Below, in pieces: positions 42,239-52,315 of a stretch of DNA of 64,000 bases (positions are counted from its first letter, which is position 1; every line of letters begins with the position of its first letter). The notes under the pieces were generated by a model. That model made no database searches, was not told where the DNA came from, and was given only the letters and a program-made list of their open reading frames with translations. Source of the stretch: Hyaloraphidium curvatum (taxonomy: Eukaryota; Monoblepharomycota; Hyaloraphidiomycetes; Hyaloraphidiales; Hyaloraphidiaceae); assembly GCA_025558095.1 (NCBI GenBank), contig JAIVFI010000019.1:62001-126000 (forward strand), given 5' to 3'. Position numbers and translations under genes: made by a program.

Positions 42239-43018
42239 TCAGCAGCCCGCCCCGGGGGCGTCGTAGAGCAGCGAGTCTTTCTCCCGCAGCGGGCAGTATG
42301 GCCCGCAGGAGTCCTGATTCAGGTCGTAGTAGACCAACATAACCTGATGAAACCAAAAATGAATGGCTGAAGGGGGAAGAAGAAGCGGCGCAACGCACCC
42401 AGTCCGCGCCCTTGATCCAGTTGAGGTCAATCTTGAACCAGTTCGGGTTCTGAGGCGGGTTGGGGATGTGGTCGCGCGATCTCCAGTTGCAGCCCGTTCC
42501 CATGTCGTTGGCCTCGCAAAAGATATTGCCCCATTCTAGCGCGAAGGAGGGTGAGCGAGGCCGAGACCGGCGCAAGGCGAGGAAGACTGACCATCCTTCT
42601 GAACCCAGAGCACCTCCGAGCACCAAGAGGTTGGCATGGTCGACCAAATGCCCTGGTAGGGGGCAACCCAGGGAGCAGTCGGCTTCCGCGGCGGGGGCGG
42701 AGGCGGTGGGGGCGGCGCCGGAGCGGCGTTCTTCGCGAGGGTGGGCGTCTTCTTGGCTGGCTGCTTCTTGGCGGGCTGCTTCTTGGCAGGCTGCTTCTTG
42801 GCGGCTGCCTTGGCGGTTGCCTTGGCCGCCTTCGCCGTCTTGGTGCCCGCGAGCTGCCTCCGCTCGAGCCCGCCGAGTCCGCTCATCACGCCGACGTTGG
42901 CGAGGCCGTCGGGCGCGGGGCGATTGCCTGCCAGCATGGCGCCGCCGGGGATCACGGCGGCGTTGACGGCGGCGACGAGAGCGGCGGCGACGGAGCCGAG
43001 GAGGGCGAGGGCGCGCAT
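42239..43018 (-). CDS. Secreted protein with Lys/Pro-rich linker and C-terminal Cys domain
   Basis: Three exons: 42592-43018, 42399-42535, 42239-42343; introns of 56 and 55 nt; 222 residues. Signal peptide MRALALLGSVAAALVAAVNA, then a linker with AKATAKAAAKKQP and three AKKQP units, a run of ten prolines, and a C-terminal domain with Trp and Cys: WSTMPTSWCSEVLWVQ, GNIFCEAND, GTGCNW, DLNQDSCGPYCPL. Exons join at KD/EWGN and DW/VMLVYY. A basic linker tied to a Cys-rich, Trp-rich module suggests a wall- or polymer-binding protein (inference). No known domain recognised. The frame also continues upstream of the ATG, but the signal peptide fixes the start. Confidence 0.75.
42748..42803 (-). repeat. 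15-bp repeats encoding AKKQP
   Basis: Near-identical units of the form ttcttggcnggctgc on the plus strand, three full and one partial, within the linker of the secreted protein gene. They keep the reading frame. Confidence 0.8.
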
Positions 43019-43699
43019 CGCGGCGGCGGGCGGCGGAATCGCGGCGGCGGTCGACGGGGCTGCTGTTGCGAGATCATGGCCGGAACAGCGCGCTTTTATG
43101 GCGGGGAGTTGGGGGTCCGGGGGACAGGGGACGCGATGCACAGCAGGGGACTTCCGGTGGGCCCTTTGGCTGTTTGACAGCCAGCCGGGGTTCCGGGGTT
43201 CCGCCGCAGAGCAACAAACGCACCGCGAGCAAGCGGAAGGAAAAGGGCCCATAGGGGCCTGCCAAAAGGGGAAAAAAGCACCAAAGCTTGCTGCGGCTGG
43301 GGCTCGGGAGGCTCCGGGGCTCGGGAGGCTCCGGGGCTCGGGAGGCTCCGAGGCCGTGCCGTTGTGCCGCGGCGCGGAACCCAGCAGAGTCGCGGCGGCA
43401 AACCTCCCGCACCGCGGGCGACGGGCTGCAGGCAGGCCGGAACACCTCGCAAGTGCGCATGCAACTCTCCCCACTCGGTTGCCGGTAGCCATGGTCGCGA
43501 TGCGCTCGGATCGGCTCGGCGCCGGGAAGCAGTCAACCGGGCGTTGTAGGGCCACCTTCTCCCCGCTCATGTCTCGCGCACACGAAATGAAGCCCGAACC
43601 CCGACGATCTCTTCCGTGCTACATGATGCCCATCTGCCAGAGTACATTCCCAGGCCGCCTCCCGCGGCTCGTTCCCCCTCCCGTGCCCCGTCGCAGCAA
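43019..43699. other. Intergenic region
   Basis: 681 bp between the secreted-protein start and the CBM21 gene stop (both minus strand). It contains the 17-bp tandem repeat listed separately. Open frames on both strands are low-complexity and unsupported. Confidence 0.4.
43301..43351. repeat. Three perfect 17-bp tandem repeats
   Basis: gggctcgggaggctccg occurs three times in a row without a mismatch (43301, 43318, 43335), about 285 bp upstream of the secreted-protein ATG. As 17 is not a multiple of three and it is outside genes, this is a minisatellite, possibly regulatory. Confidence 0.9.
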
Positions 43700-46600
43700 T
43701 CACCCCTTCCTCCCCGCCATGAACGCCGACCTGCCCCCCATCCTCGCGTACTCGGTCACGTCCACCACCTCGGTCCGGAACGTCCGCTTCTCCTTGCCTT
43801 CCTCGGGCGGCGCCGCCGCGGGCGGGCCGAACAGGTTGCGCCGCCGCGCGGATGCCCAGTCCCCCGAATCGTCCCACGACCCCTGCTCGCGCAGCTTGCG
43901 CACGTAGAAATCCTCGTACAGCCCCGCGTTAGGGGACCCGCTGGGTAGCGGCCCGTTCAGGCTCGGTCGGCGCGGGGGGGACGGGTTGCCGCTCCGCGCG
44001 CCGCGCGGCAGGGCGTCGCCGACCGTGTTGGCCGACAGGTCCGCCTGCGAGGTCGGCACGCTCGAGTACGACCCCGAGTTGGAGGCGAACCACCCGCCCG
44101 GCCGGTCGGCGGCAGGCAGGTGCGTCTCGAAGGTGAAGTCCGCGAAGAAGGGCGACGGCCCCGCGCTGCGCCGCGACGGCGACGCCGGGCTCTCGGGCTC
44201 CCGCGTGGGGCTCGTTGCGGGGAGCGCCTCGGTGGCGGGGAGCAGCGAGGTGTCGAAAAAGATGGAGGTGTACACCGGCCCGGGCTTGTCCCCGTCCTTG
44301 CGCTCCGGCGGGGGCGGCGGCGCGGGTTTTGGCTCGGGCGTCCCCGAACCGGCCGGCGGCACGAACCCCGGGCCCCACAGCGGGCCCGTGAGGAAGTTGG
44401 AGTGCGGCCAGAACCCCTTTGCGGGCGAGTCCATGGGGGTCTCGACGGTCGCGCCGGGCTGGGTGAGCCACAGGGGGGTGATGGTGCCCGGCTGCAGCCA
44501 CGCGGCCGAGGGGAAGACGGCCGAGCCGGGACCGCGCGACGTGACGGGGCCGGGGGCGGTCGAGTTGGGCTCGTGCCCGGGGACGCCGACGCCGCTCCCG
44601 AGGAGGTCGGGCGCGCGGGTGAGCTCGACCTCGTAGTTCTGTGGGCCGACAACGAATGTGATCAGCAGATGATCCGCGATCCCGCACCGGGTCCACCCAC
44701 CATCCCCCAGTTGTTGTCCCACCACTCGCCGCAGTTCTCGGCCACGTACCGCACCGCGAAGATCATCGTCAGCCGCACCAGCTTGCCCGAGCTCTCGCGG
44801 TCGCGCTCGTAGATGCGCCGGAAGGTCTCGCCGATGTCGAGGTGGAACCCGAACCGGTCGATGCCGTAGGAGGATTCGAGGGGGGAGAGGTAGTGGCACG
44901 TGAGGTCGTCGTACGACTGTGGGAACACGTCGACCAGAAGCGTTAGCCGACATGGGCCGCAAACGCCCGCCGCGCGGACCCACCTGCCAGAAATCCAGCG
45001 TGTACCTTACCGACACCCTCTTCCCGAAGCTCAGGTTCCTGACGTGCACCTCCCCGAACATGATCCCCTCGTCCATCCTCCTCAGGCTCCGCAGCACCAC
45101 CATGTGGTCCGGATGCGTGAGCTCCCCCTGCTCGGGCACGTGCTCGCTCCGCATCACCAGGTCGTACCGGAACCGCGTCTGCACGAATCCGGCGGGCAGC
45201 GAGTCGCTGTCGGGGGCAGTGTACCGCGGCGCGGCGATGACGGCGTAGGGCACGTCGTGCTTCTCGAACAGCACGACGGAGCGGAGCGAGGTGTCCGAGA
45301 ACCGGAGGCTCTTCTTGTAGTGCGACGAGTGCCTGCTCGACCGCAGCGCCGGGCGGACGAGCTTGCCGCTGCGCAGGGTGGGCAGGTGGTCGAACAGCCC
45401 GGCGTTGGGGTGCGGGCTCTGCAGGTTCAGCAGGCCCCTCTTCCCTTGCAGGAGGGAAGGCGCCGACGCCGAATGGGGGAGGTACCTACCCCCCCCGATC
45501 CTCACGTCGAACGTCGTCACCTCCTCGTCGAACCACCCGTCCTCGCTCCCCGACGCCGAGCTCCCGGAGCTCCCCCCCGCGCTCGTCGCCCTCCCACCCA
45601 GCTCCAACGACCCGCGGCGGTGCCTCGCCCCCGCCACGTCGCCCGACGAGCTGTACCCCGCCTGCCCCGCAAACGTATCGCTCGGCTTCTCCCTCGGCGA
45701 ACCAATCACCCCGCCCTGCGAATCCTTGAACCGCTCGTCGCTGAGCCGCTTGCTGCTCGTCACCCTCTTGAGCCCCCCCTGGTTCGCGGCGTGCTGCGCC
45801 CCCGGCACCCGCGACGGCAGCGACAGGTCCAGCCCGCGGATCCCCATCCCCGCGCCGTCCCCGCCGAACGACACGGGGCTCGCGCCGACGCTCACGCCGA
45901 ACATCGGCCTGCCCTGCGGGAGCTCGTCGTCCTCGCTCTGCGTGTCCGAGGTCGAGTCCGAGGGGGGCAGCGAGAAGGGGGAGCCGATCCCGCGGCCGCC
46001 GCGGGGATCGTCGACCTCGGCTTCGGAATCGGTGTCCGAGTCCGAGTGCAGGTGGAACGAGTCGCGCGGGGAGAGCCGGGGGGCGGGGGACAGCGGCGGC
46101 GCGGGCCCCGAGGGCGGCGAGGGCGTCCTGTCGTCGGGCTTGCCGGCGGGCGGCTTGGCGACCTTGGGTGCTGGCTTCTTCTTGGCCAGGATCCGGAACA
46201 GCTCCTTGGCCGCCTCGGGCTCCGCCGCGTCCCCGGCCGCGGGGGGCGCGGCGAACGACGGCGGGCGCGCGGCGAGCGCCACGGGCTTGGGCGCCGCGGC
46301 GACGGGCACCGGCTTGCCGATCGCCCCGTCGCCGATCGAGATGGGCCTGGGGACGATGCCCGACTGCTGCGCGGGCGGGGGCGGCTGCACCGCCGAAACG
46401 ACCGCCGCGACGACCGATATCGCCTTTGGCGTGATCCCGCTCGGCCGTTCCTCCGCCTCCTCCTCCCGCGGTGCTGGTTCCGGTGCGGGGAGGGGCACGT
46501 CGCATTCCGCGACCTCGACCTCCTCCCCCGCGTCCAGGGTGGCTTCGGAGCCGTCGGACCCGCCCGCGGGCGGGGTGGCGCTCGAAGGGGTCGGGGAGGC

Positions 46601-47992
46601 GCCGAGGACGATCGAGGCGACGTCGGCGCGGAGATCGCGCCGGCGGGGCGGCGCGGTGCCGGGCGCGAGTTCCGCGTGCGAGATCTCGGGGGAGGCTTCC
46701 GAGGCGGTGGAGGGGGTGTCGGTGTCGGTGCGGCCGAAGGAGATGCCGGAGCCGCGGCGGGTGGGCGAACGGCCCCGCGCCGAGTCGGGTTCCTCGTACG
46801 ACGGGCGGTACGCGGGGAGGATGGATGCGAGGGGCGCGGGCGCCGCGGCCTTACACAAACGGGGTGAGCACGTTGGCGCGGGAACTCGAAAGCCCTGCCG
46901 CCGGAAGCCCACCTCAAGGGTACCCGTCGACTCCCTCCGCTCGAGCTCCCTCGGCTCCATCAGCCGCATCAGCATCGCTACCCCGTCCGCGCTCCGCGAC
47001 TTTTGCATCCCCCTGGAGCGCATCAGCCTCTCCTCCCTCTCCTTCTCCGACTCCTCGGCGTCGTTGAGCCCGCGCCTCTCCGCGGCGCCGAAGCTGTGCG
47101 AGGGGGTCGGCGCCGTCGGGCGGGTCGAGGGGACCAGCGGGGGGTAGGTGAGGGAGGAACTCGAGGCGGAGGAGCTCGCGAGGCTCTCGGTGTCGCTTTC
47201 CGACATCCACGCCTCGAAGCGTTCGGGGGGCAGCACGTCCCGCGGGGACGGCAGGGTGTACAGGGAGCTCGGCGGCACGGCGTAGGGGTCGATGGCCGTT
47301 GGCACAAAGAGCCGCCTGGCGGGGCTGCTGGTTTCAAAGACGGGGGAACGCCCGGGCTGCTCGGACGAGGTGCGGCGCATGCGGCCGGGGCTCGACAGCG
47401 GCGACTCCGAGTCGGACGAGGTGCGCCGCCTGCGCGAGGGCGAAAAGTCGATCTGTGGGCCGAAGCGCTGCGGCGCGAAGCCGAAGCCGCCGAGGTCCTC
47501 GAGGCCCTCGTCCGGGTCCTTTGGGCCAGTGCGCATGATCTTCGATTGGGGCGAGGGCGGGTCCAGCACGGAGGAGAGCGACGACGCCGAGCGTGCCGGG
47601 GAGTGGCTGGCCGACGACGAGGGCGAGGCCGAGCGCGGGCCTTGGGAGAGGCCCGGCAGCGGGGGGAAGAGGGGCGGCGGGCCGGGGCCGCCCGCCGCCC
47701 GCTCGCCGCCCAGGCCGCCGCCCGCGGCCACTCCGGCGACTGGGAAGGCCAGGCCGCCAGAGGAGGGCGGGAAACCGGGCGACGTGAGCGCCCCCGCGCT
47801 CGGGGCACCGGCAGCAGGCAGCCCGCCCTCGCCGCCCGGGAACACCACGCCCATGCCGCCCAGCATGACGAACCGCCGTGCCGGCTGCGCGAACTTGCGC
47901 ATTCGCGGCGGCGTGCTCTCAGACACCTCCTCGGGCGGCACCAGCGCCGGGAACAGCCGCCCCAACGGGGGCGCGGATGACTCGCCCGGCAT
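43700..47992 (-). CDS. PP1 regulatory subunit with CBM21 glycogen-binding domain
   Basis: Three exons: 44984-47992, 44701-44916, 43700-44638; introns of 67 and 62 nt; 1387 residues. The first 880 residues are disordered and rich in Ser, Pro and acidic patches. Then KKSLRFSD, an RVxF-type PP1-docking motif, followed by VVLFEKHDVPYAVIAAP and a CBM21 domain: VRNLSFGKRVSVRYTLDFW, DRFGFHLDIGE, LTMIFAVRYVAE and WWDNNWGMNYEVEL. The last block is assembled exactly at the second splice. RVxF plus CBM21 is the layout of Gac1/PPP1R3 proteins, which bring protein phosphatase 1 to glycogen to activate glycogen synthase. The head is far longer than in most such proteins. Function is by family; target inferred. 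Confidence 0.9.
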   Translation of the reverse strand: MPGESSAPPLGRLFPALVPPEEVSESTPPRMRKFAQPARRFVMLGGMGVVFPGGEGGLPAAGAPSAGALTSPGFPPSSGGLAFPVAGVAAGGGLGGERAAGGPGPPPLFPPLPGLSQGPRSASPSSSASHSPARSASSLSSVLDPPSPQSKIMRTGPKDPDEGLEDLGGFGFAPQRFGPQIDFSPSRRRRTSSDSESPLSSPGRMRRTSSEQPGRSPVFETSSPARRLFVPTAIDPYAVPPSSLYTLPSPRDVLPPERFEAWMSESDTESLASSSASSSSLTYPPLVPSTRPTAPTPSHSFGAAERRGLNDAEESEKEREERLMRSRGMQKSRSADGVAMLMRLMEPRELERRESTGTLEVGFRRQGFRVPAPTCSPRLCKAAAPAPLASILPAYRPSYEEPDSARGRSPTRRGSGISFGRTDTDTPSTASEASPEISHAELAPGTAPPRRRDLRADVASIVLGASPTPSSATPPAGGSDGSEATLDAGEEVEVAECDVPLPAPEPAPREEEAEERPSGITPKAISVVAAVVSAVQPPPPAQQSGIVPRPISIGDGAIGKPVPVAAAPKPVALAARPPSFAAPPAAGDAAEPEAAKELFRILAKKKPAPKVAKPPAGKPDDRTPSPPSGPAPPLSPAPRLSPRDSFHLHSDSDTDSEAEVDDPRGGRGIGSPFSLPPSDSTSDTQSEDDELPQGRPMFGVSVGASPVSFGGDGAGMGIRGLDLSLPSRVPGAQHAANQGGLKRVTSSKRLSDERFKDSQGGVIGSPREKPSDTFAGQAGYSSSGDVAGARHRRGSLELGGRATSAGGSSGSSASGSEDGWFDEEVTTFDVRIGGGRYLPHSASAPSLLQGKRGLLNLQSPHPNAGLFDHLPTLRSGKLVRPALRSSRHSSHYKKSLRFSDTSLRSVVLFEKHDVPYAVIAAPRYTAPDSDSLPAGFVQTRFRYDLVMRSEHVPEQGELTHPDHMVVLRSLRRMDEGIMFGEVHVRNLSFGKRVSVRYTLDFWQVGPRGGRLRPMSANASGRRVPTVVRRPHVPLPLPPRILLRHRPVRVPPRHRRDLPAHLRARPRELGQAGAADDDLRGAVRGRELRRVVGQQLGDGGWTRCGIADHLLITFVVGPQNYEVELTRAPDLLGSGVGVPGHEPNSTAPGPVTSRGPGSAVFPSAAWLQPGTITPLWLTQPGATVETPMDSPAKGFWPHSNFLTGPLWGPGFVPPAGSGTPEPKPAPPPPPERKDGDKPGPVYTSIFFDTSLLPATEALPATSPTREPESPASPSRRSAGPSPFFADFTFETHLPAADRPGGWFASNSGSYSSVPTSQADLSANTVGDALPRGARSGNPSPPRRPSLNGPLPSGSPNAGLYEDFYVRKLREQGSWDDSGDWASARRRNLFGPPAAAPPEEGKEKRTFRTEVVDVTEYARMGGRSAFMAGRKG

Positions 47993-48941
47993 CGCGGCCG
48001 CGTCCCGCCGGCGCCGCGTGCTGAGGCGGGCGGGCAGCCCCCGCTGGTCTGCCGCCGCCGTTAACGGGGCGGGCAGCCGGATCCCGCGGGCAGGTGGGTG
48101 GACGCGAAAGATTGGTAACGGCGCAGGCCGTGCGGAACGAAAGACGCGACCGGCCGGCCGCAGAACGCGGATAATCGCGGCTCGACTTGCCCCCGTCCCG
48201 TCAGCCCGGGACGCGGACGCACGAGCAAGCTGCTCGGAAACGGATTCGAGCCTGGTGCGCGGTGCGGGTCGTCCCGGAGGTTGAGGTTGTCCGCGGCGCT
48301 GGCCGACTCGAGTGAATCACCAGCCGGCCATATCCCGAACATCCGCACCCCGGTCCCCCACGAGTACCACTTCATCGCCATTCTGCTCCCCGCATTTACT
48401 CCGTCGAATCGCCGCGCTCCGGGTTTTGGGGCCGCGGTGCAAGGACGCCCCGCGGGCTGGGCAGCGCAACGCCGCTCCGCCCAGCCTCTTCCCTTCGGAA
48501 CATCGGCCGCGACCATCCCGTCGCATCCTTCCCGAACGGGCGGACGAGCGCGTGCACGCGCGCACGAAGGTGCTGATGATGATTCCCGACACCCGTTTGC
48601 GCCCTCTGCGGCCACAGCGTCACGATGCCGCGCTTATCTGCCTCCCACGCACCGACCCCGGCCGCCCGCCCACGTCCCCACCCGCCCGGAACCGCATCCC
48701 ACCCATCGCAATCCACGCACCGATACCCGCCGACCCAATGCAATCAAAATCGCCCGGCCACAAGTGTTAGGGCAGGTGTTTAATGGCGCAGGTGGCTAAA
48801 CGGTTCAGGGATGCGCGCGACGGAGCAACGCGGAGTATCATTTCCCGCGGACTTAAAACCCCGCGCCCCATTCCCATTCCCGCCATCCGCACCGCCCGTC
48901 CGCAAACGATTTCCCACCATCCGCACCGCCCGCCGCAAACG
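47993..48941. other. Divergent intergenic region
   Basis: 949 bp between the CBM21 gene (-) and a small membrane gene (+). Frames on both strands are Arg/Pro-rich shadows without conserved text. Short repeated text cccattcccattccc / ccgcaccgcccg lies near 48870-48940. No gene supported. Confidence 0.4.
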
Positions 48942-49316
48942 ATGGCCCCCCTCCTCTTCACCTCGCTCGGCCTCCGCTCCGCGGCCTTCGGCGCTTCCCT
49001 GTGGGCCGCCGGCGTCGGCATCATCCGCGCCGGCGGCGACACCCTCTTCCCCCCCGGCCCGGACCCAAAACGCCAAGCCGCCCTCTTTGCCGCGGGCGTC
49101 CCCATTAGTTGGGCGACCATCAAATCCCTCCCCCTCGTCGGCGTGCCGCCGCAGCACAAGCTGGCCGCCATGGCGATCGGCTCGGGCACCGCGATCGTCC
49201 TGGACGGCGTCGCGATCGAGCGGGGGCTGTACTCGGAGGACACGGAGGTCAAGGCCAAGCTGGGGCCGGTGCTGCTGTGGACGGTCGGGGTGGGGCTGCT
49301 GATGGCGGCGCTGTGA
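48942..49316 (+). CDS. Small hydrophobic protein, unknown family
   Basis: Intronless, 124 residues. Four hydrophobic stretches: GLRSAAFGASLWAAGVGIIR, AALFAAGVPISWATIK, AAMAIGSGTAIVLDGVAI and LLWTVGVGLLMAAL. The layout (short four-helix protein, few charged residues, no introns) is reminiscent of small bacterial membrane proteins, but I cannot name a family. ATG chosen because the first hydrophobic segment starts right after it; the upstream in-frame part is Pro/Arg-rich leader. Confidence 0.6.
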   Translation: MAPLLFTSLGLRSAAFGASLWAAGVGIIRAGGDTLFPPGPDPKRQAALFAAGVPISWATIKSLPLVGVPPQHKLAAMAIGSGTAIVLDGVAIERGLYSEDTEVKAKLGPVLLWTVGVGLLMAAL

Positions 49317-49533
49317 GCGGGCCGGGGGGACGTGGCGGGCGGATGACGAGGGTCGTGCGCCAATGAACCGATGTATACACTCCAATCGCCCGATACATGG
49401 TTACGGACGCCAGATAACGATGCAGACCTGCAGACCAGAGGGTTTTCTCCCAGTGCGGATCCAAAAAGCCACCCGCCGCCAAGCAGCCCCAAAGACCCGG
49501 CAGCCCAATTCCAGATCCATCCCCGCCAACGCC

Positions 49534-51655
49534 TTACCCGTCCGTGATCCCCAACCCCTCCAGCATCTCCGCCACCCCCCCCTTCTTCTCTCTGTACGCC
49601 GCGAACCTCCGCATCCCGTACCCCAGGTTGTCGTACTCCCACTCGTCCCCCGCATCGTACCGCTTCCTGTTGGCCGCCTGCATGATGCCCCACAGCCCCC
49701 AGTGCACGTGCACAAGGAGCTCCAGCAGCCGCACCTCGGCCGCCAGGTGGTCGAGCTCCCCGTCGAGGTCGTCGGGGGCCGCGGCGCCAAAGAGGCGGTA
49801 GTACGACCTGAGGTAGGCGGAGAGGTAGAAGCGCTGCTGCTCGGGGGTGGGAAACCATTCCGTGTGCATGAGGTGCGGGCGGGGGAGGTGGTAGTCGTAC
49901 ATCCACTCGCAGAAGTGGTTGGCGATGTCGTAGCCGCGCATGTTGAAGCCTGGACGGGCGGAGGAGGGTTAGCGTGGGGTGGGAAGGGCGACCACTTTGT
50001 AGGTTCCCACCGGCATACTCGTAATCAACGCTGTGGGTTTCACATGTTGGCTGGTCAGCAAAAGGATAACTGACAGGCACCGCGTAGAACCCACAGGACC
50101 AGCGAATCGTCCAGCTTCTTCTTGAGCACGTTGCCGTACTGCATGTCGTTGTGTGAAAACACGATCGGGCTCCCCAGCTTGCCGACCATCCGCCTGATCC
50201 ACTCCACCTCCTTCTTCCAGTGGTCGAACCCCTCGAAACCCTCCAGGGCGGCGCGCTCCTCCGGCCCCCTGAGGCGCAGCTCGGCGGCGTTGCCCTCGGC
50301 CACGGCGAACCACGACGCCAGCCGGGCCCACATCTCCGACGCCTCCTCGGGGCTCGCGCTGGGGTCGAGCCGCGGGCTCGCGAGCGCCTCGAGGGTCGGC
50401 GAGCGGAGCGCCGTCAGCCGCGGGGACTTGAGCGACGCGGGGGTCCCGGTGCGGCGCGGGACGAGCCCGGGCGACCTGTGCGCCGGCAGAGGGGGCGACC
50501 GGGGGGTGGGCGCGCGGCCGTTCAGGGCCGGCGAGTCCCGACCGGCGGCGGCGGCCATGCGGGGGGAGCTGGTGCCCGAGTCGTGCGAGTCGCGGCGGGT
50601 TCTGTCGCCCGAGGAGGACGAGGAGGAGCCGATGAGGTGGAAGCGGGCCATCTGCTCCGCGATGCGGGGGGAGAACTCTTCGGTGCGCATCTGCGGGCTC
50701 GTCAGGGTGTCCGAGTCGACGAATTCCTCCAGGCGGCCGTTGGCGAAGCACCCCACGATCCGCGGGCCCACGCCCATCCGGGAGAGGCGGTGCATCCAGA
50801 CCAGCTCGCGCTCGCGCTGGACAAAGTTGTCCACGCCGACGCCGTAGATGCGGAGGATGAGCTTGCGCGAGGCGGGGCGGCCGTCACGCTTGAAGCGGGG
50901 GAAGAGGGAGAAGAAGCCGGAGGAGGGTTCGGGCTCGGGGACGGTGTCGGGGAAGGGAGGGCACTTGACGATGAAGACGTAGTTGGTGCACGCCGCGGAG
51001 AGGCGCAGCAGGGTCAGCTGGCCGGGCGACGTGACGCCCCGCATTTCCTGCGGGATGAACCGCTGCAGCAGCGGGAACAGGGCGACGGCGAGGTCCGAGT
51101 GCTCGGGGAAGTCCCTGTCAGGGAGGTCAGGCGGTGCCCAGCGGGCTCCTTCGAACGGCAGACCCACTCCAGGTTGAGCACGACGTCTTCCGCGGTCGGA
51201 ACGCCCCGCTTGCGGAGGTAAACCATGATGGACGAGCTCTCCTTCTGCGGCTTTGCCACGGACGAGCGCCTAGACGCGTCGTCGACGTGCACGACCGTGT
51301 CGTCGTCCAGCGCCTGCGCCGGCGGCGGCAGCAGATCGTCGAGCGGCGGCGGCACCGGCACGGCCTGCGAGCCGGGCAGCAGCGAGTAGAGCGCCGACGC
51401 GATGGAGCCGAGGATGCCCGGCGCGTCCTCCGTGTCGGCGACCGACGGCGGCAGCGACGGCGGGTCGGGCGACGGCGGCCGGATGAGGTCGAACAGCGGC
51501 GCCGACGGGTCGATGTAGTCGTCGTCGCCCGCGCCGCCGTCGATGTACGCGTGGTTGGCGTCGTCGGGTTCGGTGTGCCCGTTTGCGTGGCCGTCCGCGC
51601 CGTCCGCGGGCTCCGCGGCCGGCGGCACGCCGCTGAGAGGAGGTTTGGACGCCAT
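49534..51655 (-). CDS. Choline/ethanolamine kinase
   Basis: Four exons: 51168-51655, 50095-51114, 50011-50030, 49534-49949; introns of 53, 64 and 61 nt; 647 residues. Exon 3 is a 20-nt microexon that encodes most of VDYEYAG. Motifs: Brenner's phosphotransferase motif VFSHNDMQYGNVL and the choline-kinase motif VDYEYAGFNMRGYDIANHF, which needs both flanking splices. N-terminal ~165 residues are disordered and acidic, and a Ser/Pro-rich insert (SPRLTALRSPTLEALASPRL) splits the lobes, making it longer than yeast Cki1/Eki1. It phosphorylates choline or ethanolamine in the first Kennedy-pathway step; which one cannot be told from sequence. Cytosolic. Confidence 0.92.
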
Positions 51656-51959
51656 ATCTTAGGCGGCCGAGCCTGCTCGGCGCTCAGATAGCGTGGTGAC
51701 GTGCGGTCACGAGCTTGATCCGTCGGGTGGCGCAGAAGCCGGCCAGCTTTTGGGTCTCCCTCCCTCTTCTCCCCTTAATAAACACTTAGAACTCCGCGAT
51801 CGGTGGTCGTCAGCGCCGGTAGATGAATTCCAGGAACCTTGGCCCGAGGCCGCAAGGGCGGAAACGCTTATTCAAGCACGGAAGAAGAGCGATCACATGG
51901 TCCCATTTCTCTTCATCGTTTCAATCCCATACTTCACGCACAGCGAGCCAGACCACGTA
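51656..51959. other. Intergenic region
   Basis: About 300 bp upstream of the choline kinase gene, up to the seven-helix remnant. Less GC-rich near 51770-51800 (ccttaataaacacttag). No gene seen. Confidence 0.35.
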
Positions 51960-52315
51960 TCACAACGTCGCCGGGCATACCATATCCATGGTGAGCACGA
52001 CCCCCAGGGCGCGCAGCACCGTCCAGGGGCAAACTCCGCCGCCACGGTTGCTTCCACCACCTTGCGCACTAGGCTGGCCGTGACCCGTGCTCCGAAGAGC
52101 CTCACGCCCGCTCCGTCGACGTGGACCTCGTCGAGGTCGCACAGCCGGGCCGGTGCGCGGCAATACGGCGTGCGAGGGGCTGTCGCGCCTCCGTGAACGC
52201 CAGCTCGACGCTGCTCAGAGACAGCGATGCCGAACGGAGGAGCGCGGCGGTCTGCGTGCATTGCCGATGGCGGTAGTGAGGAGGGGGATTAGAAGGGCCG
52301 AGTATCCCATCAACG
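51960..52315 (-). pseudogene. Remnant of the seven-helix family, C-terminal exon (B type)
   Basis: The minus strand matches the last exon of paralog B (29484-29888) over about 350 bp: TAALLRSASLSLSSVELAF, then ARQPLARRIAAHRP, later GVRLFGARVTASLVRK and finally VLTMDMVCPAT with a stop. A base is missing in the segment encoding RARLRDLEEV (caccggcccggctgtgcg against caccgggccaggctccgcg), shifting the frame, and there are further indels near the 5' end. Everything upstream of helix 6 is absent. It lies 22 kb from its relatives. Confidence 0.82.

Noticed and set aside
44900-46867. Plus-strand 655-codon open frame opposite the CBM21 gene
   Set aside because: Low-complexity Arg/Gly/Val text; the minus strand carries the RVxF motif and CBM21 domain.
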